64,000 bases of DNA, taken from contig NZ_CP125370.1 of NCBI RefSeq assembly GCF_030034735.1, forward strand, positions 3,720,001 through 3,784,000. Reading direction: 5' to 3'. Position numbers and translations under genes: made by a program. How positions within the stretch are numbered: the first letter of the stretch is position 1; each line of letters opens with the position of its first letter. Under the pieces are notes generated by a model. The model searched no databases, was not told the DNA's origin, and saw only the letters and a program-made list of their open reading frames with translations. The DNA comes from Paenibacillus sp. RC334 (lineage in GTDB: Bacteria > Bacillota > Bacilli > Paenibacillales > Paenibacillaceae). Positions 35,592 through 45,018 of the stretch are shown piece after piece.

Positions 35592-38366
35592 TCATTTTTT
35601 GTGCCGCACACTCAATTTGCCTTGGTGCGCACGGATTTGCACCTCTCCCATCGTATCTGTCCGATATATAGCAGAATCAACCGCCGATAAACGACCCAAT
35701 ACCGCTTCATTTGGATGCCCATACGTGTTGCTCGCTCCGACTGAAATGACGGATACCTTCGGTCGCCAGTAGGATAACCATTCTTCCGAGGTGGAATGCT
35801 TGCTACCGTGATGTGCTATTTTCATGACGTCTACCACTTGCCTTACAGCCACCGTTTCCCCTTTTGCTTCGGTATGGAAAGGAGAATGAGTTAACTCGGA
35901 GAGCAACAACGATTCTGCTGCATCATCCATATCTCCTGTGAACAAAAAGGAAGCCCCCTCCATCTCCAATATCATTGCAACGGAATAATGATTTTGTTCC
36001 TTCACAACGGGCAAACTTCCGGTTTCGTCCTCCTGCAACGGAAGCGGATGAATAAAGCGGATTTTCGTATCCTGATCCGGTCTCCACTCCATACCATAAT
36101 GCGCACCGTACAGCTTGACCTGCTTGTTTACAGCCGTGTTCAATAGCTTGCGGAAAGGTGCCTTGTCTGTCAGGGTGCCGTTCAAAACCAAGGCCGATAC
36201 TGGAATCTGGTCAAGCACAGCCTGCAATCCCCCAGCGTGGTCATGATCTCCATGCGTTAAAATGACAGCATCCAGCCGATGTACACCGCGCTGCTTCAAT
36301 AAGGGCACAATCGTATCCTCACCTACCTCGTAGGGGTCTTTTCGCTTACGCCAAGCATTTTTTCCTGTCGTAAAATCCATCGTGCCCCCACCATCCACCA
36401 AAATGTGTTTACCACTCGGCGTTGTAATCAAAATGCTGTCGCCTTGGCCCACATCCAGGTATTGAACCATTCCCGTATTCCCATCACCTGGAGTTATATA
36501 ACCTATACACAGAATGCCAAGCCAGGCAATACCGCTTACGGCCAGCGCCAAATGACTATTACCATTCCACTGTCGACGTGCATATTTGCCTGCTCCTTCA
36601 GGCTCATGCTCCGTCTGCAATATAGCTGCCCACTCCGCAGATGCCGCTAATCCTGTATGTATGGGTGATGGCATGGGAACGGATGTGCTTTGTCCCACCA
36701 AATTGCGTCCGGCTGAAAGCCTCCCCTTGTCCTTATCCAGTGCTACCTCAAAGCCCAGAGATTCATCTGTTCGCCTTCGAGATATCATCCATGTTTTGAG
36801 CCAGTACAGAATACTGTACAAAGCAGCATAATACGCTATGACCCACAGAATGGAGGAAGACGGCCAAATACTCACATAAGTGTCATCCACGTTCATCCAT
36901 TTTACAAGCCAAAAGGTCAGTTCGTTCAGCTGCTCTGCTGGCCACGCAATGATACGTCCCCCGTCCTCCCATAGAAAGGTGATTCCCATCGCCACCGTTC
37001 CCAGTGGAAGCACGATATACGTAATAAGTGGAACAAGCACAAAATTAGCCGCAAACGATAGCAGCGAAAACTGATTAAAGTAGAAGACTGTCATCGGAAA
37101 CGAAACAAGCTGCGCTGTGATCGTAATCGCAATTTCGCCGCCGATCAGAAGAGGCCATTTGGCGAAAAACGGCTTCATCAGCGGCATATAAATGAGCAGT
37201 CCGGCTGTTACCAGAAAAGAAAGCTGAAAACTGACACTAAGCAGGTAATACGGATTCCAAAGCAACATCAATAACGCAGACACACTCAAAATACTAAGCC
37301 CGTCCTTGAGCATTCCCCGTCTGGCTGCAAACAGGCCGATCATGGCCATAATTCCAGCCCTCACAACAGAGGGAGAAGCACCTGTCAGCAGTACATAAGC
37401 CGGAATAAGCACCATCACGACCGTAAGAGACGTCTCACGACTCACTCGCAATAGCTTGAACAAATACAGTAGTGTAGCTGCATATACCGCCACATGCATA
37501 CCGGATATCGCTAAAATATGCGTTAATCCAAGCTGCGTAAATTCGTTATACGTTGCCGGGTCCAGCTCATCCGTAACTCCTAGTACAAGTCCTTTCATAT
37601 ATCCTGCGTGATGAAGAGAACCAAATGCCGATTCCATCCGTTGCCCTAATTGCTCCCTAAGCTGATCATTCCACCTGAACAAGGTGTAACGGTTCCACTG
37701 CGAAGCTTGCTGCTTCTGTAGCGAAGCGGCCCCATTCCCTTTGAAAAGCCAGTGAATCTCCTGTGTATGCAGGTATTCATTGTAATCAAAGCCGCCAAAG
37801 TTCCCCGCTTTTGCAGGAGCCTTTAAGCTACCACGCAGTTGAATTGCATCTCCACGCTGCCATCCTGCCGCCAGTTGCTGTTCCTGTTTGGCAGCCAGCT
37901 TGATGTGTACGATAACCTGTTCAGAAATAGCTTCGCTCTTTCCAACTCCGCCCTGAAAAGTGTCATTTTGAGAATCACTTCCCATATTGCTTATTGCATT
38001 AATCCTCATCTCAAACTGTGCCCGATCACCGTCTACCTGTACCTCGGAAGCGATGAACCCGGATGCACGAACAGGCACGTCTTCCAGCTTGGAGGCCGAT
38101 ACGTGAAGAGCCTCAGGAATATGGCTCACATTATGCATATCATGCCAAGCCCAATGGAATCCACCTCCGCTCAAGGCAAGCCATAATAACACCACATGCC
38201 GGACGGGAATCTTCATCAGTAGAGCCATAAGAGGAAAAATCAACGTGACGCCCGCCCAGAGCAATAGAAGCATACGTCCGGAATACAAACAAGCTCCTGC
38301 ACTCCCCGTAATCCAACATACCGTAAGGGCTAAGATAGGTCTGCTTAAAACAAGTTTGGCTTGAAT
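35592..38366 (-). CDS. comEC: DNA internalization competence protein ComEC/Rec2
   Basis: A polytopic membrane channel for uptake of single-stranded DNA. After N-terminal helices and a soluble OB-like domain comes the Competence domain (about 240-560), followed by a C-terminal metallo-beta-lactamase domain with VGQGDSILITTPSG, ILTHGDHDHAGGL and KIAHHGSKHST. The start is a puzzle. The upstream comEB terminator ends at about 38400, no in-frame ATG/GTG/TTG occurs until well inside the first helix, and the only strong ribosome site (GGGAGG) is followed seven bases later by an in-frame ATT at 38366. I have used that ATT, which is provisional. A TTG at about 38285 or ATG at about 38276 are alternatives that would remove the first helix. 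Confidence 0.85.
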   Translation of the reverse strand: MQAKLVLSRPILALTVCWITGSAGACLYSGRMLLLLWAGVTLIFPLMALLMKIPVRHVVLLWLALSGGGFHWAWHDMHNVSHIPEALHVSASKLEDVPVRASGFIASEVQVDGDRAQFEMRINAISNMGSDSQNDTFQGGVGKSEAISEQVIVHIKLAAKQEQQLAAGWQRGDAIQLRGSLKAPAKAGNFGGFDYNEYLHTQEIHWLFKGNGAASLQKQQASQWNRYTLFRWNDQLREQLGQRMESAFGSLHHAGYMKGLVLGVTDELDPATYNEFTQLGLTHILAISGMHVAVYAATLLYLFKLLRVSRETSLTVVMVLIPAYVLLTGASPSVVRAGIMAMIGLFAARRGMLKDGLSILSVSALLMLLWNPYYLLSVSFQLSFLVTAGLLIYMPLMKPFFAKWPLLIGGEIAITITAQLVSFPMTVFYFNQFSLLSFAANFVLVPLITYIVLPLGTVAMGITFLWEDGGRIIAWPAEQLNELTFWLVKWMNVDDTYVSIWPSSSILWVIAYYAALYSILYWLKTWMISRRRTDESLGFEVALDKDKGRLSAGRNLVGQSTSVPMPSPIHTGLAASAEWAAILQTEHEPEGAGKYARRQWNGNSHLALAVSGIAWLGILCIGYITPGDGNTGMVQYLDVGQGDSILITTPSGKHILVDGGGTMDFTTGKNAWRKRKDPYEVGEDTIVPLLKQRGVHRLDAVILTHGDHDHAGGLQAVLDQIPVSALVLNGTLTDKAPFRKLLNTAVNKQVKLYGAHYGMEWRPDQDTKIRFIHPLPLQEDETGSLPVVKEQNHYSVAMILEMEGASFLFTGDMDDAAESLLLSELTHSPFHTEAKGETVAVRQVVDVMKIAHHGSKHSTSEEWLSYWRPKVSVISVGASNTYGHPNEAVLGRLSAVDSAIYRTDTMGEVQIRAHQGKLSVRHKK

Positions 38367-38393
38367 ACAACCACCTCCCGATAGCAGAATATT

Positions 38394-38453
38394 GCTCTGT
38401 GTCCAAACCGCAAAACAAAAAAGAACCCCTGACAAAATAGCATTCGTCAGAGG
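38394..38453 (-). terminator. Terminator between comEB and comEC
   Basis: On the minus strand GAACCTCTGAC ... GTCAGGGGTTC followed by TTTTTT. It would reduce read-through from comEB into comEC. Confidence 0.85.
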
Positions 38454-38500
38454 TTCTTCCTCGGTTACTCTTTAATTCATCAAGTCTTAATTCATACATT

Positions 38501-39019
38501 TTAATTCATAACATCCATCAGCGTTTCTTTCGGTGGATGATAGTTATCCAGCATACGGAAGGCAATCCCTTTTTGCTCCATCATGCCACGAACCTTGTCG
38601 GTATCCTTTGGGTAAGGTCGGTGGTATACGATCTCCACAATTCCGCTGTTCGCCAGCATGTTGGCACACGTCCAGCATGGCTGGTCGGTCACATATACTG
38701 AGGACCCTTCACGATCAATGCGGTCGGTGAACAGCAGCAAGTTCTGCTCCGCATGAATAGTGCGGATACAGCGCTGCTTCTTAACCATTTCATCCCGCCC
38801 CTCGCGATGAACGACTTCGTACTCCTCCGAAATCATACAGCCTGCCTCAGAGCAGTCGGGTACCCCGGATGGTGCACCATTATAGGCCGTGCCCAAAAGC
38901 TTTTTGCCTTGTACAAGTACGGCTCCAACATGACGCCGCGAGCAGCGTGAACGGGTGGATACCATATAAGCGATATCCATAAAATAGGTGTCCCAGTCCT
39001 TGCGTACATCTGTACTCAT
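38501..39019 (-). CDS. comEB: ComE operon protein 2 (dCMP deaminase family)
   Basis: About 172 residues. Zinc deaminase motifs are IHAEQN and PCWTCANML, as in dCMP deaminase, which makes dUMP from dCMP. ComEB is encoded in the late-competence operon but is not essential for DNA uptake in B. subtilis, so nucleotide salvage is the likely job. The ATG at 39019 (MSTDVRKDW) has GGGAG eight bases upstream. It lies between comEA and comEC as usual. Confidence 0.92.
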   Translation of the reverse strand: MSTDVRKDWDTYFMDIAYMVSTRSRCSRRHVGAVLVQGKKLLGTAYNGAPSGVPDCSEAGCMISEEYEVVHREGRDEMVKKQRCIRTIHAEQNLLLFTDRIDREGSSVYVTDQPCWTCANMLANSGIVEIVYHRPYPKDTDKVRGMMEQKGIAFRMLDNYHPPKETLMDVMN

Positions 39020-39098
39020 ATCCATCTCTCCCGTAAACACAAGTTACAACGTAAATATATCCGCTAAAGCCATCCTGACAGCCTTGCCACATGTCTAC

Positions 39099-39735
39099 TT
39101 ATAAGCTGACGTAAGGCTTCATTTTCGCCAACATTTTAGCACCGATTCCCTTCACATGATCCAAATCGCTCACACGCTTGAACGGCCCATGCTGATTACG
39201 ATAGCTCAGAATCGCTTCGGCCTTTTTTAGCTCCAACCCCTGGCAGTTCCATTAACTCAGCAGCAGTCGCCGTATTAATGTTCACCTTTTTTTCACCGGA
39301 AGCGGATGAAGCAACCGGATCGCCTGCTGTATTCGACCTGTTCGTCGTGGCATTCGAGCTTTCAACGCCAGTAACGGAACTCGAATCCATCACCTCAGAT
39401 TGCTTTATGGTACTGGAGCTTTCGCTTCCATCGACCGATGCACCAGCAGAATCCTGTACAGCCTCACGCTTCACATGGCCAGCTCCTTCGCCACCCGAAC
39501 TGAGTTCAGCTTTGCCTGAGGCTTCGGCTACAGCACTCTTTCCCTGAGTCTGGCCGCTATTGCTCCGTGACTCATTTTGCTCCGGCTCTACCGCTAAAGC
39601 CTGCTCCACCTTATGATTAAGCACCTGCCACTCTTCTTCCGGCTCTGGACGCTGCCCACCAGCAAACAGAATAAGCCCACTGCCGATTAGGGAAAGCACT
39701 ATTGCCGTTCCAGTCCATAAGCGGTTCATTTCCAT
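39099..39735 (-). pseudogene. comEA: Competence DNA receptor ComEA, frameshifted
   Basis: ComEA is the membrane-anchored receptor that binds incoming DNA. The anchor (NRLWTGTAIVLSLIGSGLILF), a long Ser/Glu-rich linker and the first half of the C-terminal helix-hairpin-helix domain (VNINTATAAELMELPGVGAKK) are present. The next codons read GRSDSELS and stop at 39196. Removing one A from the run of six at 39223-39228 restores KAEAILSYRNQHGPFKRVSDLDHVKGIGAKMLAKMKPY to a stop at 39099, which is the rest of the HhH2 domain. The frameshift may be a real mutation, a homopolymer sequencing error, or expressed by transcript slippage. A +1 shift is required, so a -1 programmed shift would not work. ATG at 39735 has AAGGGG upstream. 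Confidence 0.88.
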
Positions 39736-40010
39736 TTTGTCCCCTTCTCCACATAGATTTTAGGGAAAGTGAGCCACTCAATACAGCGTCTCAATCGAAC
39801 AGAGCAAGCCTGTCCTATTCCCGTTAACCGGAGGATGTAAACAACCTCCATACGGTCTCGCTGTGAGCCATTTTCCAAAGAGTGGTACGACCTTGGGCAC
39901 GATCTAACATGCTCAGACATAAAATTCGTCATGTCGGCCAAGACCGGGTGCATACACTAAGAAGAATGACAGCGTCTATACCGCAAAGTATGAAAGGAGG
40001 ACGTTGAACG
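39736..40010. other. comEA-comER divergent regulatory gap
   Basis: About 275 bases between divergent competence genes. No ORF. I could not place a ComK-type box or a certain sigma-A promoter. Confidence 0.4.
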
Positions 40011-40856
40011 ATGAAAGTTGGATTTATCGGGACTGGCAGCATGGGAAGTCTGCTGATTGAATCTTTTATTCATTCCAACGCACTTAAACCACAGCAAATA
40101 TCAGCAAGCAATCGAACGTATTCCAAGGTAGCCGAGCTGGCCCGTCGTTATCCAGGATTACATGCAGCCCAAAGCAACCGTGAGACGGCAGCGGATAGCG
40201 ATATCCTGTTTATCTGCGTGAAGCCGCTGGAATCAAAAGCCGTAACGGATGAAATACGCAACGTCATTACAGAAGAGCAAATCGTCGTTTCTATTACAAG
40301 TCCGGTACAGCTACGCATCCTGGAGCATTCACTGAAAGCCAAAGTGTCCAAAATTATTCCCAGCATTACCCACCAGGTAGGCAGCGGAGCCTCACTATGC
40401 ATCCATGGCAGCCGGATTACAGAGGAGGATCGCTCCCTTCTGGAAGAGCTTATGTCCCACATTAGCAGGCCGATTCGGGTTAAGGAATCCCATACACGTA
40501 TTACGTCGGATTTTTCCAGCTGCGGCCCTGCTTTCCTAGCCTTTTTTATGGACCAGTGGATTCATGCTGCGGTTCAGGCCACGGGTATAGACCGTACGGA
40601 ACTATGCGCTCTGGCTGGTGAAATGATTATCGGCACAGGAAAGCTGCTTACTGAGGGCGGAATGACACCAGCCGAGTTGCAGGCGAGGGTAGCAGTTCCC
40701 GGAGGTATTACCGCTGAAGCCCTCGCACTGCTGGACATCAGCCTGCACAGCGTCTTCCCCGAGCTGATACGGGCCACACACAACAAGTATGAGGAGGACA
40801 TGCAAAAGATAGACGCCTCCTTCGGCTTAAAGCCGATTAACCCGCAACAATATTGA
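40011..40856 (+). CDS. comER: Late competence protein ComER, pyrroline-5-carboxylate reductase-like
   Basis: A 281-residue NAD(P)-binding protein with the N-terminal Rossmann motif [13 protein letters not shown] and the P5CR-like C-terminal domain ([37 protein letters not shown]). ComER is divergent from comEA in B. subtilis, as here, and its role in competence is not understood; in B. cereus it affects biofilm and sporulation (family knowledge). The ATG follows AAAGGAGG. Its 3' end overlaps the convergent leuS by 20 bases. Confidence 0.9.
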   Translation: MKVGFIGTGSMGSLLIESFIHSNALKPQQISASNRTYSKVAELARRYPGLHAAQSNRETAADSDILFICVKPLESKAVTDEIRNVITEEQIVVSITSPVQLRILEHSLKAKVSKIIPSITHQVGSGASLCIHGSRITEEDRSLLEELMSHISRPIRVKESHTRITSDFSSCGPAFLAFFMDQWIHAAVQATGIDRTELCALAGEMIIGTGKLLTEGGMTPAELQARVAVPGGITAEALALLDISLHSVFPELIRATHNKYEEDMQKIDASFGLKPINPQQY

Positions 40857-43275
40857 CCAGTTTGCCTGGTACTGCAATCACCTTGCGAACCGTTTTACCG
40901 GCCAGCGCCTGCTGAACGTTGTCCAGCGACAGAGCGAATGCCTCCATCGCTTTGGCGTCAAGGTCTTTGGCAATCGTCGCACGCTGCACGATTTTACCGT
41001 TCACCTGCACCACAATTTCCACTTCGGCATCCACCGTCCACGCTTCATCATAAGCAGGCCAAGCCGCGTAGGTAATGCTTTCGTTGTGTCCCAGCAGCTG
41101 CCACAGTTCCTCGGCCAGATGCGGTGCAAGCGGCGACAGCATTTGCACGAAGTTTTCCATTGCTGCACGCGGCAAACGGTCTGCTTTGTATGCATCATTG
41201 GTAAAAATCATCAGTTGGCTGATCGCCGTATTGAAGCGCAGCGCGTCCAGATCCTCGGTTACTTTCTTCAGCGTTTTATGCCAGGTCCGATTGAACTCAT
41301 CACTGCCGCCTTCATTTGAAATTTTATCGTTCAGGCTACCATCCTCGGAAACGAACAGGCGCCATACACGGGACAGAAAACGATGCGCTCCCTCAACCCC
41401 GTTTTCGCTCCATGGCTTAGTCGCTTCCAGCGGCCCCATAAACATCTCATAAATGCGCAGCGTATCGGCGCCAAACGTATTCACAATATCGTCAGGGTTG
41501 ATGACATTACCGCGTGATTTACTCATTTTTTCATTATTGTTGCCCAGAATCATACCCTGATTGACCAGCTTGTAGAAAGGCTCTTTTGTTTCTACAACGC
41601 CAATATCATACAGCACCTTGTGCCAGAAACGAGCATACAGCAAGTGAAGAACCGCATGTTCCGCACCGCCGATGTACAGATCCACAGGCAGCCATTCGCG
41701 CTGCTTCTCCTTGGATACAGGCTCTTTATCGTTATGCGGATCAATATAGCGCAGGTAATACCAGCAGCTTCCCGCCCATTGTGGCATGGTGTTCGTCTCA
41801 CGGCGTGCTTTCAAGCCCGTCTCGGGATCAATAGTTTCTACCCAGTCCGTCGCATTGGCCAACGGGGACTCTCCTGTGCCTGAAGGCTTGATGTTATCCA
41901 TTTCCGGCAGTACGAGCGGCAGTTGATCCTCAGAAACTGTTTTGATCGTTCCATCTTCCAGATGAATCACCGGAATCGGCTCGCCCCAATAGCGTTGACG
42001 GCTGAACAGCCAGTCGCGCAAGCGGTACGTCACTTTTCCTTGTCCTTTACCCTCGGCTTCAAGCCATTCAATCATCTTCGGAATGGCTTCCTCATTCGTA
42101 AGTCCATTCAGCGGACCTGAGTTGACGTGCGGACCATCCTCGGTGTATGGCTCTTTAGCCACGTCTCCACCTTGGACAACCTCAATGATATTCAGCCCGA
42201 ATTGCTTCGCAAATTCCCAGTCACGTGTGTCGTGACCTGGTACAGCCATGATCGCGCCTGTTCCGTAGCCTGCCAGCACATAGTCAGCAATCCAGATCGG
42301 CAGCTTTTCACCGTTCACCGGATTCACCGCGTAAGCGCCTGTGAAGACACCCGTTTTATCCTTCGCCAGATCCGTACGCTCCAGATCGCTTTTACGGGCA
42401 GCTTGTTCACGGTATTGATTTACGGCATCCTTTTGCTCAGGTGTAGTGATAACATCCACCAATTCCTGCTCAGGAGCCAGCACACAGTAGCTTGCGCCGA
42501 ACAGCGTATCCGGGCGGGTTGTAAATACCGTTAATTGCTTGTCATGGCCTTCAATTGGAAAATGAACCTCTGCCCCAGTAGACTTGCCGATCCAGTTCCG
42601 CTGCATATCTTTAATGCTTTCGGACCAATCCAGCTCCTCCAAATCATCCAGCAGACGATCAGCATATTCCGTTATTTTCAGCATCCATTGACGCATAGGT
42701 TTGCGGATAACCGGATGACCGCCACGCTCACTCTTGCCGTCAATTACTTCTTCATTCGCCAACACCGTTCCCAATGCAGGACACCAGTTCACAGGCACTT
42801 CAGCTACATAAGCAAGACCGCGCTTATACAGCTGGATGAAAATCCACTGTGTCCATTTATAATAATCGGGGTCTGTTGTGCTGATTTCACGATCCCAGTC
42901 GTATGAAAAGCCAAGCGATTTGATTTGACGGCGGAAGTTATTAACATTTTTTACCGTAATTTCACGTGGATGCTCTCCCGTATCCAGCGCATGCTGCTCG
43001 GCAGGCAGACCGAAGGCGTCCCAACCCATCGGATGCAGTACGTTGTAGCCGCGCATTCTTTTATACCGTGAAACAATATCCGTTGCCGTGTAACCTTCCG
43101 GGTGGCCTACATGCAGACCAGCTCCAGACGGGTACGGGAACATATCCAAAGCATAAAACTTCGGTTTGCCCGGCTCTTCCCCGGTACGGAACGTTTTGTT
43201 CTCATCCCAATATTTCTGCCATTTTGGTTCAATACTTTGCGGTTGATAGCCGTGCTTCGGCTGTGTGTCTGTCAT
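40837..43275 (-). CDS. leuS: Leucyl-tRNA synthetase
   Basis: A class I synthetase of 812 residues. The HIGH-like motif is GLHVGH in the N-terminal Rossmann fold, the editing (CP1) domain lies in the middle ([21 protein letters not shown], with the conserved Thr-rich and Asp sites), and KMSKS is in [12 protein letters not shown]; the anticodon-binding domain and the C-terminal extension end the protein. The ATG at 43275 (MTDTQPKHG) is eight bases from AGGAGG; an ATG two codons earlier is too close. Expression is controlled by the T-box leader upstream. Confidence 0.97.
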   Translation of the reverse strand: MTDTQPKHGYQPQSIEPKWQKYWDENKTFRTGEEPGKPKFYALDMFPYPSGAGLHVGHPEGYTATDIVSRYKRMRGYNVLHPMGWDAFGLPAEQHALDTGEHPREITVKNVNNFRRQIKSLGFSYDWDREISTTDPDYYKWTQWIFIQLYKRGLAYVAEVPVNWCPALGTVLANEEVIDGKSERGGHPVIRKPMRQWMLKITEYADRLLDDLEELDWSESIKDMQRNWIGKSTGAEVHFPIEGHDKQLTVFTTRPDTLFGASYCVLAPEQELVDVITTPEQKDAVNQYREQAARKSDLERTDLAKDKTGVFTGAYAVNPVNGEKLPIWIADYVLAGYGTGAIMAVPGHDTRDWEFAKQFGLNIIEVVQGGDVAKEPYTEDGPHVNSGPLNGLTNEEAIPKMIEWLEAEGKGQGKVTYRLRDWLFSRQRYWGEPIPVIHLEDGTIKTVSEDQLPLVLPEMDNIKPSGTGESPLANATDWVETIDPETGLKARRETNTMPQWAGSCWYYLRYIDPHNDKEPVSKEKQREWLPVDLYIGGAEHAVLHLLYARFWHKVLYDIGVVETKEPFYKLVNQGMILGNNNEKMSKSRGNVINPDDIVNTFGADTLRIYEMFMGPLEATKPWSENGVEGAHRFLSRVWRLFVSEDGSLNDKISNEGGSDEFNRTWHKTLKKVTEDLDALRFNTAISQLMIFTNDAYKADRLPRAAMENFVQMLSPLAPHLAEELWQLLGHNESITYAAWPAYDEAWTVDAEVEIVVQVNGKIVQRATIAKDLDAKAMEAFALSLDNVQQALAGKTVRKVIAVPGKLVNIVAG

Positions 43276-43281
43276 TGTCAT

Positions 43282-43607
43282 TTCCTCCTCAAACGGTATG
43301 CAACAAAAAAACCTCTGCATCCCGTAGCGTGTCAGCGCTAGGGACGAGAGGTTATATTCCCGTGGTACCACCCTAGTTAGCAGAAAGCGTTCTTCGCCTT
43401 CTACTCCCTTTGCACCTGATAACGGAGGTGATCCGATGCGGGTTAATAACAGGGTTCAAGCACCTGTATAGGGCATTCCTGCGTTGGGCGCATATCTCCG
43501 AGGCGAGTTCACTTTGCACTGTCAACCGGCTTGCACCATCCGCCGGCTCTCTACATGTCCAGACAAAACTACTATTCCTCATCAGCGATTGTTTAACCGT
43601 TAATAAT
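43282..43607 (-). promoter_or_regulatory. T-box riboswitch (leucine) in the leuS leader
   Basis: The T-box core, including GGTGGTACCACG, is at 43362-43379 on the minus strand, followed by a terminator (stem with AACCTCT and AGAGGTT, about 43305-43353) whose alternative is the antiterminator. In stem I the specifier region reads GTGAACTCGCC, with CTC (43505-43507) as the leucine codon. Uncharged tRNA-Leu pairs with CTC and with the T-box bulge and lets transcription proceed. Confidence 0.93.
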
Positions 43608-43613
43608 GGCACT

Positions 43614-43642
43614 ATTATATTGAAAACCGCGAAAAAAGTCAA
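43614..43642 (-). promoter_or_regulatory. Sigma-A promoter of leuS
   Basis: TTGACT (43637-43642), exactly 17 bases, TATAAT (43614-43619) on the minus strand. Transcription would start near 43607, just before T-box stem I. Confidence 0.85.
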
Positions 43643-43690
43643 ATAAGGACTACATCTGGTGCTAAACACCAACTTCATTCGTTTGCTCCA

Positions 43691-43718
43691 TGACACACGG
43701 AGGCAAATGTTTTATAAT
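43691..43718 (+). promoter_or_regulatory. Promoter of the tautomerase-like gene
   Basis: TGACAC (43691-43696), 16 bases, TATAAT (43713-43718). Confidence 0.55.
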
Positions 43719-43769
43719 TAGCTCCGAGCCAGATTGAGATGAGTTGAGATGAGAAAGGTGAGCTGAGAC

Positions 43770-44156
43770 ATGGCACAAATTAAAATTTACGGAATAAAAG
43801 AAGCACTGAATCCAATCAAGGAGCAACTTTCAGATGTGATTCACTCCGCTGTGGTGGATGCGTTCCAATATCCCCCCGACAAAAGGTTTCATCGTTTTTT
43901 CCCGATGAATCAGGAAGACTTCATATTTGCCCACGATCGCTCGCAGGCATACACCATTATTGAAATTAGTGTGTTTGAAGGCAGAACGACAGAGGCTAAA
44001 AAGCACCTTATCCAGCTGCTATTCCAAAGAATTAACAATTTAGGCATTGCCCCGCAGGATCTTGAAATTACTATATTCGAGACACCGAAACAGAATTGGG
44101 GCATTCGCGGTGTACCCAGTGATGAACTTCAACTGAACTATAAAGTAAACATATAA
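43770..44156 (+). CDS. Tautomerase superfamily protein
   Basis: A 128-residue protein of the 4-oxalocrotonate tautomerase type (longer 'Tautomerase_2' subgroup), recognised by MAQIKIYGIKEAL at the N-terminus and by NWGIRGVPSDE near the C-terminus. In active tautomerases the residue after Met is Pro, which acts as the base; here it is Ala, so this protein probably has lost or changed that chemistry. It is flanked by a promoter and a bidirectional terminator and stands alone between leuS and the yqe operon. Confidence 0.78.
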   Translation: MAQIKIYGIKEALNPIKEQLSDVIHSAVVDAFQYPPDKRFHRFFPMNQEDFIFAHDRSQAYTIIEISVFEGRTTEAKKHLIQLLFQRINNLGIAPQDLEITIFETPKQNWGIRGVPSDELQLNYKVNI

Positions 44157-44172
44157 TTTGAAGCTCTTATGC

Positions 44173-44212
44173 AAAAAGACGCCCTTCATGTCATCATGAA
44201 AAGCGTCTTTCT
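44173..44212. terminator. Bidirectional terminator
   Basis: AAAGACGC...TTCATG-TCAT-CATGAA...GCGTCTTT between the tautomerase gene and the convergent methyltransferase gene, with T or A tracts on both flanks. Confidence 0.85.
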
Positions 44213-44241
44213 TTGTCCTATATTAGCCTGATAAAGCTTCA

Positions 44242-45015
44242 TTATTTTACAGCAACATAAAATAATCTGGCCGCGTCATCTACTGCTTCTACCCATTCAA
44301 AGTCCGCATATACCTTCACATCGCGAAAACCGGCTTTGGACAATTCCGTTTTCATCCAGTCCGGGTCATAGGCACGTTGCACATGAATCTCCTCGAACCG
44401 CTGGTATACATCGCGCCCTTCATTTTCTGCTCTCGCAAAAATGCTGAGATGATGCTCAATTTCACAGCGCGGAGTGTCCAACGCACAAGTCCAGATATAT
44501 GAGATGGAGCGCTCGTCCAGTACAAAAGGCTGCTCATCATCATAACGCACAAACGTCTGGGGATGATGTACATCGAACAGAAAGGTTCCGCCAGGCTTAA
44601 GACCGGCATACGTTCTGCGAAAAGTAGCAGTAATGTCCTCTTCCTCCAGCAAATAATTCAGACAATCGCAAAAAGAAATGACAGAATCCACAGGCTCTGG
44701 TAAACTCCATTCCCGCATATCCTGCTCTATCCAGCGAATGCTACCCTCACGGAACAAACGCTGTCCTTGCGTAGTCGTTTCCATTTTGCGACGGGCTACT
44801 GCCAGCATATCTGAAGACAAGTCGATGCCAGCCACCTCGAAGCCCGAGTTGACCAGTGGAATCGTAATGGAGCCCGTCCCACAGCCCAGCTCTGCCACCG
44901 TATGCGGCATACCATGCTGATCCCAGGCCTGCCGAGCAAAACGCAGCCAGTCCGGGTACGGCATGTCCTGCATCAGCTCATCATACACATAGGCAAACTT
45001 CCGGTAAGAAGCCAT
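44242..45015 (-). CDS. yqeM: Class I SAM-dependent methyltransferase (YqeM-like)
   Basis: A 257-residue methyltransferase. SAM motif I is VAELGCGTGSITIPLVNSG, the post-I acidic residue lies in VAGIDLSSDMLAVARRK, and motif IV is DSVISFCDCLNYLLEEED. It occupies the yqeM place at the end of the yqe operon before comER/leuS. The substrate is not known. It starts three bases after the cvfB stop, with GGGGAATAAAAA before the ATG. Confidence 0.85.
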   Translation of the reverse strand: MASYRKFAYVYDELMQDMPYPDWLRFARQAWDQHGMPHTVAELGCGTGSITIPLVNSGFEVAGIDLSSDMLAVARRKMETTTQGQRLFREGSIRWIEQDMREWSLPEPVDSVISFCDCLNYLLEEEDITATFRRTYAGLKPGGTFLFDVHHPQTFVRYDDEQPFVLDERSISYIWTCALDTPRCEIEHHLSIFARAENEGRDVYQRFEEIHVQRAYDPDWMKTELSKAGFRDVKVYADFEWVEAVDDAARLFYVAVK

Positions 45016-45018
45016 TTT

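Noticed and set aside
39220..39232. Programmed -1 frameshift site in comEA (A AAA AAG type)
   Set aside because: The reading needed to restore the HhH domain is +1 relative to the A run. A -1 shift would go to the third frame, which does not encode the domain.
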